In this document: positions 8,683-15,820 of the stretch, in pieces
How the letters are laid out: every line of letters starts with the position of its first letter
Position numbering within the stretch: the stretch's first letter is position 1
Assembly (NCBI RefSeq): GCF_003464165.1
Contig: NZ_QSEK01000009.1
Span: 1 to 64,000, forward strand
Reading direction: 5' to 3'
Length of the DNA stretch: 64,000 nucleotides
Source of the DNA: Eubacterium sp. AM49-13BH
Lineage (GTDB): Bacteria > Bacillota > Clostridia > Lachnospirales > Lachnospiraceae
Translations under genes and position numbers: made by a program
The notes under the pieces: model-generated
Database searches by the model: none
Told to the model about the DNA's origin: nothing
Seen by the model: the letters and a program-made list of their open reading frames with translations, nothing else

Positions 8683-8710
8683 TGATGTAAAATATGATGT
8701 AAATGATGTA
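8683..8710. promoter_or_regulatory. Left-end arm-type integrase sites (candidate)
   Basis: Three direct copies of TGATGTA(A) at 8683, 8695 and 8704 between the integrase gene and the left core. The same octamer occurs three times at the other end (62230, 62241 and inverted at 62315). Repeats of this kind near both ends fit binding sites for the N-terminal arm-binding domain of a Tn916-type integrase. Confidence 0.6.
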
Positions 8711-8833
8711 GGGCGATAGTAGTATATACAAGAGTATATTCATATACAAGAAATTATAACTTCTCTTATTTACAATGTCAATCCACATCAAAGTAACGCT
8801 GCCTTATTTTTTCCTGCTTCAGAACAAGAAAAA

Positions 8834-8859
8834 AGAACACACAACACTCTGTATGTTCT
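8834..8859 (-). terminator. Terminator of the integrase operon
   Basis: AGAACACA (8834-8841) pairs with TATGTTCT (8852-8859), with TTTTTTC following on the minus strand, 24 nt after the integrase stop. Confidence 0.8.
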
Positions 8860-8882
8860 CTTTCTGTATGTGAAGTCCAATA

Positions 8883-10112
8883 TTATACTTTGAAGTAGCT
8901 ATCCAATCCTTTGAACTCTTCCGCTTTCATTTCTTTTGTAACATCAGCATAGATGTTCAGTGTAGTTGAAATATCTGAATGTCCGAGTGCGTCTTGAATG
9001 ACCTTTATATTTACTCCAGCTTCACACATTCTTGTTGTAAATGTATGTCTTAGCGAGTGACAGCTAAAATGAGGAAGTAACACATCAGGTTCATCACTGT
9101 GCAAAAACTGCTCATCATTGCAATCACGGATAATTCTTCGAATTGCTTTGTTGAGTGTGGCTTGGTGCTGTGCCTGACCAAAACGATTGATGAAAATAAA
9201 ATCTGTATATCCGTCAATCGTGACCTCGCAATGAAGTCCTAAATCTTCCTGCTTCTGTTTCTCCTGTTCAAATGCTTCTCTCACAAAACCGAGCATTGGA
9301 ACCTGCCTCATACTCGCCGGAGTCTTCGTTGTATTTACATTGAAATAACAGCCACTTTTACTCCCCTCAGTTCTGTGGTCATAATATACAAGAGTATGAT
9401 TAACATCAATCATTCCACTTTCCATATCAATATCACACCATCTCAATCCAGTTACTTCCCCCACACGAAGTCCAGTTCCTATCATTACTGCAAAGACCGG
9501 ATACCAGTGTTCATATACAGGGTGGGTTTTCAGGAAATTCAGAAATAGCTCCTGCTCCGGTTTCGTCAACGCTCTACGCTTTTCCGACTGAAAACAATGT
9601 GCTTTTTTCAATTCTCTCAACACATTATCTGACGGGTTATTTCTGATAAAGTCATCATCGACAGCAATCTGTAAAACCTGATGAAGAACCGTATGTATAT
9701 TATCAATCGTTGAAGGCTTCAAATTTCTTTCATCAACAAGATAATTGTAGTATTTCTTAATATCTGATTTCTTCAGCGTTGATATTCTTTTACTTCCAAT
9801 CACTGGTCGCACAAAGGTATTGTACATATATTTGTAATTTTCAAAGGTATTATTCTTCAGCCCCCTTTTCATATTTGCCCAAAGGTCAAATAATTCATCA
9901 ATGGTTGTATATCGTGCTTCGGTCTTAATACCATCACATTTATCTTTCTGAATACGCTTCTCTTTTTCTCTCAGGTCATCTAAAGTTCTTGCGTAAACAA
10001 ATCTTCTTTTCATTTGGCTGTCCTGCCAGCTAAATTGATAAGTACCGTCTTTTCTCTGAACCTCTCCGGTTTTCAGAACAACTCTTGATTTATCTTTTCT
10101 TTTTGTCGCCAT
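8883..10112 (-). CDS. int: Tyrosine integrase of the ICE (Tn916 Int-like)
   Basis: 409 residues. An N-terminal arm-binding domain (about 10-60), a SAM-like core-binding domain (about 68-170) and a catalytic domain with Arg216 (TGLRVGE), His352-x-x-Arg355 (HSLRHT), His378 (LGHSD) and the nucleophile Tyr388. It catalyses integration and, with an excisionase, excision at the lysS site. It reads outward toward the left end and follows the excisionase genes, the Tn916 arrangement. All catalytic residues are present, so it should be active. Confidence 0.94.
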   Translation of the reverse strand: MATKRKDKSRVVLKTGEVQRKDGTYQFSWQDSQMKRRFVYARTLDDLREKEKRIQKDKCDGIKTEARYTTIDELFDLWANMKRGLKNNTFENYKYMYNTFVRPVIGSKRISTLKKSDIKKYYNYLVDERNLKPSTIDNIHTVLHQVLQIAVDDDFIRNNPSDNVLRELKKAHCFQSEKRRALTKPEQELFLNFLKTHPVYEHWYPVFAVMIGTGLRVGEVTGLRWCDIDMESGMIDVNHTLVYYDHRTEGSKSGCYFNVNTTKTPASMRQVPMLGFVREAFEQEKQKQEDLGLHCEVTIDGYTDFIFINRFGQAQHQATLNKAIRRIIRDCNDEQFLHSDEPDVLLPHFSCHSLRHTFTTRMCEAGVNIKVIQDALGHSDISTTLNIYADVTKEMKAEEFKGLDSYFKV

Positions 10113-10121
10113 TGTGTCCTC

Positions 10122-10403
10122 CTAAATTCTAAACTGCTTATCTATATATTTGTCCAGTCGTTCCCTCACAATATGGATTTTGTTGCCTATCCATATTGCA
10201 AAGGGACAACCTGCTTGATTAGACAACTCACGCAACTTCGTTCTTCCTATACCGGAATATGCTGCGGCTTCTTCGATTGTCAGCCACTTTCTTTCCCATA
10301 TCGGTTCTTCAGCATTGCTTATGAGTTTTTCCTGATATGTTCTTACTTCGGCAAGTAAGCGTTCATCATCATTCAAGGAAAGTAAGTTTTTCAATGTATT
10401 CAT
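10122..10403 (-). CDS. Excisionase-like protein 1
   Basis: 93 residues from the ATG at 10403 (AGGAGGA seven bases before it). After a 37-residue leader, the winged-helix Tn916-Xis fold runs from PIWERKWLTIEEAAAYSGIGR to LDKYIDKQF. It lies 9 bp upstream of int and overlaps the second excisionase gene. Xis proteins bend the att region and bias the integrase to excision; being next to int, this is the likeliest functional partner. The N-terminal extension is not in the other two copies. Confidence 0.82.
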   Translation of the reverse strand: MNTLKNLLSLNDDERLLAEVRTYQEKLISNAEEPIWERKWLTIEEAAAYSGIGRTKLRELSNQAGCPFAIWIGNKIHIVRERLDKYIDKQFRI

Positions 10404-10596
10404 CAAAAATCCTCCTCTTAATCATTCGACGATTTCCTATATGAAGAACAAATGGGCATTCTTCTTGGCTTGTTAGTTTTCTCAGTCTTTCTCTACCTAT
10501 GCCAGAATATTCAACTGCTTCATCAATCGTCAAATTAGACTTATGCCATATCGGCACATCATATTTTTTTCGGATAATCTTTTCTGTATCTGCCAT
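10369..10596 (-). CDS. Excisionase-like protein 2
   Basis: 75 residues of the same winged-helix family: VPIWHKSNLTIDEAVEYSGIG, then a CPFVLHIGNRRMIKR wing and DEYIEKL. AAGGAGGTG precedes the ATG. Its last 35 bases overlap the start of the next excisionase gene, suggesting coupled translation. It may bind att DNA with the others or act as a regulator of the int genes. Confidence 0.78.
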   Translation of the reverse strand: MADTEKIIRKKYDVPIWHKSNLTIDEAVEYSGIGRERLRKLTSQEECPFVLHIGNRRMIKRRIFDEYIEKLTFLE

Positions 10597-10645
10597 TACG
10601 GAAGCACCTCCTTGTTTTTTCTGCCCTTATGATAATTAAAAAATG

Positions 10646-10678
10646 GCGATGAGCCTATCATGCGAACCGACCCATCGC
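10646..10678 (-). terminator. Terminator between excisionase genes 3 and 2
   Basis: GCGATG (10646-10651) pairs with CATCGC (10673-10678), and CATTTTTTAA follows on the minus strand. It separates the mazF-xis3 unit from xis2-xis1-int, so readthrough or a second promoter is needed for int expression. Confidence 0.65.
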
Positions 10679-10694
10679 ACATTTTACAAATCAG

Positions 10695-10901
10695 CTATAT
10701 CGAATACGCATTATCAAGATATTCGTCCAGTTTTCTTCTTTTAATCAGTCGCTTACTTCCATTCCAAAGAACAAAAGGGCAAAACTCCGAGTCGGACATT
10801 TCTCTTAATTTTCTTGAGCCAATACCACAATAAGCTGCGGCTTCTTCTACTGTAAGATTGGACTTCTTCCAGATAGGAATAATGATTTTATTTTCTGTCA
10901 T
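10695..10901 (-). CDS. Excisionase-like protein 3
   Basis: 68 residues from the ATG at 10901, chosen because AGAGGGG lies directly upstream; an upstream extension to 11009 reads inside the toxin gene. The sequence IPIWKKSNLTVEEAAAYCGIG with CPFVLWNGSKRLIKR and LDEYLDN is closest to excisionase 2. It overlaps the end of the MazF-like gene by 14 nt, so the two are co-translated. A regulatory role for the excision switch is possible. Confidence 0.78.
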   Translation of the reverse strand: MTENKIIIPIWKKSNLTVEEAAAYCGIGSRKLREMSDSEFCPFVLWNGSKRLIKRRKLDEYLDNAYSI

Positions 10902-11454
10902 TGCTTCCCCTCTTTTCTTTCTTTGATGAATATCTGTCGGTAACAACATAATCCCAACCATCCCCATCACACTTATCACATCTGTCTTTTCGCTTTGCAA
11001 ATGGGTCAAGTCGCCTTACAATATAGTCCGGATTGTGGATGTAATCATTCAGGCACTTCGGGCATAGACAACGAATATTTTCTTTCCCCTCCGGCTTGTA
11101 AACCCAAAGTCCAAAAGTCTTTTTCAAAGTTGCGTTTATCTGCCTGAAAAGTTTATCATCATCTACCGTACCTATGTATTCACGCAAATCCTCTCTATTG
11201 ACTGTCCGTATCTGCTCCAGAAGAACCATTGACGGTTTCTTCAGTCCAAACTCCTCGCCAAGAATAATGTGCGATGGCAAATATCTTTTCTTGATTACAC
11301 TTGTAACCGCTGCAACAATAATCGTCGGAGCATTCTGGTTATAATCGTCTGCCTGAATGACAAGCACCGGACGTTCTCCGCTTTGTACTGAACCACTGTT
11401 ATCTCCAAAGTCATAGTAGAATAAATCCCCACGACAAATCATTTTTTCTTTCAT
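10888..11454 (-). CDS. MazF/PemK-like endoribonuclease fused to a zinc ribbon
   Basis: 188 residues from the ATG at 11454 (GAGG eight bases before; ATG at 11460 is too close). Residues 1-115 are MazF/PemK-like: RGDLFYYDFG, GERPVLVIQ with the catalytic-type Arg, and AVTSVIKK with the Thr/Ser. The C-terminal 65 residues carry a CxCPKC and CDKCDGDGW pair, likely binding zinc, an addition most MazF toxins lack. No antitoxin gene of usual type lies beside it; the next gene is an excisionase. It may cut RNA, or bind nucleic acid and regulate the module. Confidence 0.75.
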   Translation of the reverse strand: MKEKMICRGDLFYYDFGDNSGSVQSGERPVLVIQADDYNQNAPTIIVAAVTSVIKKRYLPSHIILGEEFGLKKPSMVLLEQIRTVNREDLREYIGTVDDDKLFRQINATLKKTFGLWVYKPEGKENIRCLCPKCLNDYIHNPDYIVRRLDPFAKRKDRCDKCDGDGWDYVVTDRYSSKKEKRGSNDRK

Positions 11455-11496
11455 ATACATAACCTCACTAGAATCTAATTTTTAAAGTGTCATTCG

Positions 11497-11561
11497 TATC
11501 CGGAATGAAATAACCCCTTCACTCATTTGGACAAAGGGGTATGAAATGCACACCCAAAATC
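11497..11561 (-). repeat. Intergenic element, copy 1
   Basis: 65 nt nearly identical to 59864-59924, the only difference being an extra ATAA. It contains CCCCTT / AAAGGGG arms that form a stem-loop. On the minus strand it starts at the stop codon of the sigma-like gene and precedes mazF. It may be a shared promoter, leader or protein-binding site. Confidence 0.75.
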
Positions 11562-12147
11562 AGAGATTTTCATAAAATTTGATAAAGTTTTTCTTTGCCG
11601 CAGCAATAGACTTATCTACGGAGCTGTAATATACGCCCTCCTGCTTTGCAATCGCTCTGGAACTCAGACCGCAGCATACATTCTTCATAAGGCGTTCCCT
11701 TTGAAGTGGCTGCAACATTGAAAGTGCTATCCTTGCTTTCCTGATTTCACACTGACGCAATTCTTCTCTTTCCAGTTCAAGCCTTTCTTCCTCTGCTCTT
11801 TCAAACGGGTCGTCAAACATAATGGCAAGTTCTTTATGGAACTGTGAGGACATTTCATCGTCATATCCATAGCAGTCAAGTGTGCGACTGCTTCTCTTTG
11901 CATACTTGTCCTCATTTCGGTTTGCATCGTCAATTACCTCTCCCTGTGCAATGGAAAGATGAACAAACGGAGAATATCTTTCTATAACAAGGGGATACTT
12001 CTCCCAAAGCTCTTTTACAGACAATTCCGTAATAATCGCCCATCTTTCAGCTCCGGTATAACCGTTATATTCGTATTTAAGATTTATCAGTTTACAATCC
12101 TTTACAAATAATTCTTCTTGTTCTGTTAATGTAAGTTTGTTTTTCAT
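11560..12147 (-). CDS. Sigma-like regulator with region-4 helix-turn-helix
   Basis: 195 residues. The C-terminal part (about 135-195: LSMLQPLQRERLMKNVCCGL followed by SSRAIAKQEGVYYSSVDKSI) matches sigma-70 region 4 as found in small ICE regulators; the N-terminal 130 residues are not recognisable as region 2. It is likely a DNA-binding activator or alternative sigma-like factor for ICE genes. Its ribosome-binding site is inside a perfect 22-bp stem, so its translation is probably controlled. It stands alone, between tandem terminators and the repeated element. Confidence 0.75.
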   Translation of the reverse strand: MKNKLTLTEQEELFVKDCKLINLKYEYNGYTGAERWAIITELSVKELWEKYPLVIERYSPFVHLSIAQGEVIDDANRNEDKYAKRSSRTLDCYGYDDEMSSQFHKELAIMFDDPFERAEEERLELEREELRQCEIRKARIALSMLQPLQRERLMKNVCCGLSSRAIAKQEGVYYSSVDKSIAAAKKNFIKFYENL

Positions 12148-12149
12148 TT

Positions 12150-12206
12150 CCGTAATCTCCTTTGAATTTTGAAAAATTGATAAGTTTCAAAATTCGGAGA
12201 TTACGG
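12150..12206 (-). promoter_or_regulatory. Long hairpin that hides the ribosome-binding site of the sigma-like gene
   Basis: CCGTAATCTCC (12150-12160) pairs with GGAGATTACGG (12196-12206), and GAATTTTGAAA (12164-12174) with TTTCAAAATTC (12185-12195): 22 bp with a 3-nt bulge and a 10-nt loop. The Shine-Dalgarno AAAGGAG falls in the bulge and stem, three bases before the ATG region. Translation would need the stem to be opened. Confidence 0.8.
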
Positions 12207-12249
12207 GTACTCAGCTATCTGGCACTGCCATACGTTATAAAACATAAAA

Positions 12250-12275
12250 GTCCTTTCCCAAGTAAGGGAAAAGAC
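12250..12275 (-). terminator. Second of two tandem terminators
   Basis: GTCCTTTCCC (12250-12259) pairs with GGGAAAAGAC (12266-12275); TTTTATGTTTT follows on the minus strand. It insulates the sigma-like gene from the upstream operon. A TTGGGA/TATAAC pair overlapping it may be that gene's promoter. Confidence 0.65.
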
Positions 12276-12318
12276 CTAATACTGCACGAAGCATAATCGA
12301 ATAAAACAGCAACAAAAA

Positions 12319-12386
12319 AAGCACCGTCGAATCTGGACAGCAAAGAATACTTCTATTCTTCACTTATCCGGCTTCGTACGGTGCTT
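12319..12386 (-). terminator. First of two tandem terminators
   Basis: AAGCACCGT (12319-12327) pairs with ACGGTGCTT (12378-12386) around a 50-nt loop that has its own small hairpin; seven Ts follow on the minus strand. It comes about 70 nt after the zinc-ribbon gene. Confidence 0.7.
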
Positions 12387-12458
12387 GGTAGTTTAGCAAA
12401 TAAATTGCTTATCTCCGCTTACTCGATTAGAAATCGTTTCGATATTTACTTGTAATCT

Positions 12459-12707
12459 TCATCGCCTGCAATTCCTGCCATATCCGTTCCTACGGATTCT
12501 GCGGAAGTAAGCAAGATTTAAAATGTGGACATTCTTGCATTTCTGACACTTCACACTCAAATGTCCGGTTGCGTCTGAAAAAACTCTTTGTATCCTGAAC
12601 CCGCAAGTCGGGCAGAGAATATCACGCTCTTTCAGACTTTCTGCTTCCACTCTTGACAGAAGCAATCTCTTTTGTATTTCAGGTGCTACCTGAGTCTGTA
12701 ACCTCAT
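12459..12707 (-). CDS. Small zinc-ribbon protein, cysteine-rich KTR type
   Basis: 82 residues with CPTC (32-35) and CQKC (54-57) knuckles in a short ribbon, like the cysteine-rich KTR proteins common in Tn916-type elements. The N-terminal 28 residues are helical. It overlaps the ImmA/IrrE gene by the ATGA pattern and is the last gene of the LexA-small ORF-ImmA operon. Function unknown; probably nucleic-acid binding. Confidence 0.65.
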   Translation of the reverse strand: MRLQTQVAPEIQKRLLLSRVEAESLKERDILCPTCGFRIQRVFSDATGHLSVKCQKCKNVHILNLAYFRRIRRNGYGRNCRR

Positions 12708-13429
12708 TGTGAAACACCTCCCAGATTTAACTCATTGGAAATGTACTCAAGGATATTGTGATACTCAAATAGCCCCATATCTCTCAATCTGATAACCAAG
12801 GCTGTATAAGATACTCCGATATAAGCTGCCATTCTGCGGATAACTGCTTTATCCTTTGAAGTAATGGTATTATCGCCATAAACTCTTATCGGATTTGACT
12901 GATTATATTTCGCCAAGGCATTTTCAATAATTCTTCTCGGCATAAGAAGCGAAGCTCCCATTGTATCTGCCTGCCACTCAACAGACGCAAACATCTGAGC
13001 CAGTTCCTCTTTGGAATAACTACGCTCACTGTCATACTCTGCATGAAAGCGTCCTTCACTCGGCATTGCATACATCTTACTCAAGATATGATGTGACGCT
13101 TCGTGTGCCATTGTAAATCTGCGACGTCCCTGCTCCTTTTCAGCAAGAAGAAATTTATCAAGTACGATGGTATCTTTCGGGAAAACAAAGGGAATAATTT
13201 TTCCGTCCTGATGTATCAGCAGTGGTGTTGCTCCATCTGCCAGAAAACCAATCCTGCCTGCATCATCTTCTGCGAAAGAAGCGTATTCAATTCGTAACAT
13301 AAGAAATTCTGTAATGAAATGTTCTATGTCGATGGATTGAATCACTCGATTGCTAAACTTATTAGCATAAGCTGTTATCAAGCCTTCGCTGATTTCTTCC
13401 AACTCGGCTCTTGACATATAAATACTCAA
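12704..13429 (-). CDS. ImmA/IrrE family metallopeptidase
   Basis: 241 residues from a TTG start. The zinc motif HEASH lies in FTMAHEASHHILSKM near residue 112, and a downstream acidic segment (ASVEWQADTMGASLLMP) supplies the third ligand, as in ImmA/IrrE proteases. In ICEBs1 such a protease destroys the repressor to trigger excision after DNA damage. Here it is encoded after a LexA-like repressor and a short ORF whose TGA overlaps its TTG, so it likely acts on one of the ICE repressors. Substrate is inferred only. Confidence 0.85.
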   Translation of the reverse strand: MSIYMSRAELEEISEGLITAYANKFSNRVIQSIDIEHFITEFLMLRIEYASFAEDDAGRIGFLADGATPLLIHQDGKIIPFVFPKDTIVLDKFLLAEKEQGRRRFTMAHEASHHILSKMYAMPSEGRFHAEYDSERSYSKEELAQMFASVEWQADTMGASLLMPRRIIENALAKYNQSNPIRVYGDNTITSKDKAVIRRMAAYIGVSYTALVIRLRDMGLFEYHNILEYISNELNLGGVSQ

Positions 13430-13545
13430 GTTGTGTCCACCTCCGACTCCACCTTGTCCGGCGGTGCAACTCCTCCGGCAAAGTTCTGTTGTATTTCCGC
13501 ACTATCCAAATTGATTAGATAGCGAATTCCTTCAAGTGTTCTCAT
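13426..13545 (-). CDS. 39-residue ORF between lexA-like and immA-like genes
   Basis: ATG at 13545 with GAGGA eight bases upstream, stop TGA at 13426-13428 sharing bases with the TTG start of the ImmA gene. The product starts MRTLEGIRYLINLDSAEIQQ and ends acidic. The overlap suggests it serves translational coupling, a small repressor-linked peptide, or both. No family recognised. Confidence 0.45.
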   Translation of the reverse strand: MRTLEGIRYLINLDSAEIQQNFAGGVAPPDKVESEVDTT

Positions 13546-13559
13546 TCGTCTGTCCTCTG

Positions 13560-14159
13560 TTATAATTCTTTGATGATGTGACAAGCCACACCCTGAATGC
13601 AGCACTCATCTACAATGATGTCTTTCATCTTCTTATTTTCCGGATGGAGAATGATTTTCTTATTCTCATCATCTCGGAAGTAGCGTTTCAATGTATTCTG
13701 ATTATCCACAAGGGCAACTACTATATCGCCCTCGTTGGCTTCTACCTGCTTTTTGACAACCACAAGGTCGCCGTCATCTATCCCTGCATCAATCATAGAC
13801 TGACCGCTTGCTCTTAATATGAAGAAATCTCCTTTGCCGAAAATAGCAGTAGGAAGTGATACATATTCTTCAATGTTTTCTTCCTCATACTGAGGACTAC
13901 CACAAGGAATAGAACCTACAATCGGTGTCTGTGTCTGTTCGCCACTGTACTTACGGGTCACATTGGTACTAATCTCCTGCCCGTCGTACTCAATCATATT
14001 CTTCTCAGCCATCTCTACCAAGTATTTATATGCTGTACCTCTGGCAATACCAACCGCTTCAGCAATCTTTGTAGTCGATGGGGATTGTCTGTTTTGCAGG
14101 TAATAATCCTCGATGTACTTTTTTATCTCACTCATAAGTTCAGGACTCTTGCTTCTCAT
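13560..14159 (-). CDS. LexA-like self-cleaving repressor
   Basis: 199 residues. An N-terminal winged helix (about 1-60, SPSTTKIAEAVGIARGTAYKYL) and a C-terminal S24 peptidase domain with Ser121 (SGQSMIDAG), Lys158 (TLKRY) and a cleavage loop Cys86-Gly87. This is the LexA design: RecA filaments provoke self-cleavage after DNA damage. It heads the operon with the ImmA-like protease and lies near YolD and the Y-family polymerase, so it probably links ICE genes to SOS stress. A palindrome just upstream suggests autorepression. Confidence 0.88.
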   Translation of the reverse strand: MRSKSPELMSEIKKYIEDYYLQNRQSPSTTKIAEAVGIARGTAYKYLVEMAEKNMIEYDGQEISTNVTRKYSGEQTQTPIVGSIPCGSPQYEEENIEEYVSLPTAIFGKGDFFILRASGQSMIDAGIDDGDLVVVKKQVEANEGDIVVALVDNQNTLKRYFRDDENKKIILHPENKKMKDIIVDECCIQGVACHIIKEL

Positions 14160-14180
14160 ACCTGCACCTCGCTTTCTTTT

Positions 14181-14239
14181 CTATCGGAAGCAGTTTGCTT
14201 TCGATAGTTTTATTATACCTGATACGAAGAATTTTTCAA
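14181..14239 (-). promoter_or_regulatory. Promoter and palindromic operator of the LexA-like gene
   Basis: On the minus strand TTGAAA (14239-14234) and TATAAT (14217-14212) are 16 bp apart. Between the -10 and the gene is the inverted repeat CGATAG...CTATCG (14207-14181), whose extended arms read CTATCGGAAG / CTTTCGATAG. This fits a repressor site for the gene's own product. Confidence 0.6.
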
Positions 14240-14261
14240 GTAGGTTTTTCGCAAAAGAAAA

Positions 14262-14287
14262 GAGGTGTCGCAATTTGCTAACACCTC
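14262..14287 (-). terminator. Terminator after the WYL gene
   Basis: GAGGTGT (14262-14268) pairs with ACACCTC (14281-14287); TTTTCTTTT follows on the minus strand. Confidence 0.75.
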
Positions 14288-14348
14288 TCCATTCTTTAAT
14301 ATTGACTTTACGCTTTATGCAGACCATCTACATAAATGCAAATCTGCA

Positions 14349-15332
14349 CTATTCATTCTCTTTCATATCTTCAGTAGCTTTTGTAAGCATTTGTCTGTAT
14401 TGCTCTTTCAAGCTTTCCGGTGCAAGTATCTGTACCTTGCCATTAAAGCCAAACACCCAACCGAAAAAAGTCGGACTGGCTGATACTTCGGTCTGTACTC
14501 TGAAAGAAGTCATATCATACGCAAGGGTTGTCACATCTTCTCCGAAACGGTCAACCATTGTTTTCATCAGACTGTTATCACACCGTAAATCTACAAGGAC
14601 TTTCTCGCCTGAGAACATAAAGAATACTTCCTTTGTGTAATTCTCAATATCAAAATCATCCGGCATAGGAATAATATCTTTATCCAATATCTCCGGCTTG
14701 GAAGCAATACGGTCTACCCTGAAATTGATAACCTTGCTTTTCTTCTCTGAATATCCGAGAACATAATAATAGTCCCCACACCAGAGAAGTTTATACGGGC
14801 TGAGCTTATACACTTCGCCCTTGTTCTTCAGAACCTTTTTCTTCAATCCGGTATAATCATAATACTGAAAAGAAATCTGCTTACCTGCATTGATGGCATC
14901 GTTTATAGCGTCAATGATATAATATATCTGCTCATTATCCGGCTTAATGCGATTGACCACATAGTTATTACGCTTCAACTTTGCCACCTGCCCCGGACTG
15001 GTCATCGTATGTATCTTCTCAATCAGAGTTTCGCTTTTCTTCTTTGTAATGAACTTCGATGACTCCACTGCATCTATCAGCAGTTTCAGTTCCGGCAATT
15101 CAAACTTACGGCTGGCTACAAAATATTTGCTCTGAGTAGAATGGATAGTAACAATATCCATTCCAAACTCCTGAAGTGCAGCAATATCTTTTGTGACCGT
15201 CGTTCTATGTGCAGATATTCCGTATTCATCGTTCAATATATTGATTAGCTGCGTCGTCGAAAGCGGATGTTCCTCGTCCGTTCGTTCCTCTAATATTTTC
15301 TTTAAGTATAATATTCTCGGCTTTGTTTCCAT
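14349..15332 (-). CDS. WYL-domain transcriptional regulator
   Basis: 327 residues: an N-terminal winged helix (about 10-65, ending VTKDIAALQEFGMDI), a WYL-type ligand-binding core (about 130-215, YKLSPYKLLWCGDYYYVLGY) and a C-terminal WCX-like extension. WYL proteins bind nucleic acids or nucleotides and often control defence or DNA-damage genes. It lies 20 bp after the yolD gene and in front of the LexA operon. Its targets are probably the restriction or repair genes of this region, by inference. Confidence 0.85.
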   Translation of the reverse strand: METKPRILYLKKILEERTDEEHPLSTTQLINILNDEYGISAHRTTVTKDIAALQEFGMDIVTIHSTQSKYFVASRKFELPELKLLIDAVESSKFITKKKSETLIEKIHTMTSPGQVAKLKRNNYVVNRIKPDNEQIYYIIDAINDAINAGKQISFQYYDYTGLKKKVLKNKGEVYKLSPYKLLWCGDYYYVLGYSEKKSKVINFRVDRIASKPEILDKDIIPMPDDFDIENYTKEVFFMFSGEKVLVDLRCDNSLMKTMVDRFGEDVTTLAYDMTSFRVQTEVSASPTFFGWVFGFNGKVQILAPESLKEQYRQMLTKATEDMKENE

Positions 15333-15352
15333 TGTTTGCCCTTTCCAAGCTA

Positions 15353-15781
15353 TTACTCATATAGTCCTTTGAACATTTCTCCCTGTATCACGCTGATTTG
15401 TTCAGTCGGAATTACTGTTTCATCCTGCATAATCAGTTTGCGTTCAAATTCATCAATCTTTTTCACTATGCCGGAATGCGTGAGATATGCTCCTCCGGAT
15501 TTTTTATCATCAGGCACGAAATAAGTTATTGATATTTCCTGTTCTGTGCCGATATTATCTCTAATCATATTTAATTGGTCATTTAATTTCATAATGACTT
15601 CATCGCTTAACTCTAACCGTTCATCTGTTAGCCTTGCAGTCTCTTTAATGGCTGCATCGTGTCCTGTAAGTGCCGCAAAAGGTGCAAACTGTGCTGCTCT
15701 GTCGTGAAGTGACATACGAGGATGGTTCTTCGATGTCGGATTCGGCAGATTGATTATATCGTCATAGGAATGTTCATCCAT
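15353..15781 (-). CDS. YolD-like protein
   Basis: 142 residues with the YolD signature near the N-terminus (RMSLHDRAAQFAPFAALTGHD) and a C-terminal region about binding or folding. YolD genes in Firmicutes accompany Y-family polymerases of the UvrX/YqjW group. Here the polymerase lies 1.8 kb away at 17608, with an XRE gene and two immunity-like genes between, so the pair seems to have been split by an insertion. AAAGGAGGTG precedes the start. Confidence 0.82.
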   Translation of the reverse strand: MDEHSYDDIINLPNPTSKNHPRMSLHDRAAQFAPFAALTGHDAAIKETARLTDERLELSDEVIMKLNDQLNMIRDNIGTEQEISITYFVPDDKKSGGAYLTHSGIVKKIDEFERKLIMQDETVIPTEQISVIQGEMFKGLYE

Positions 15782-15820
15782 CTGTTACAGCACCTCCTTT
15801 GCTCGACAAACTAGAAGTTG

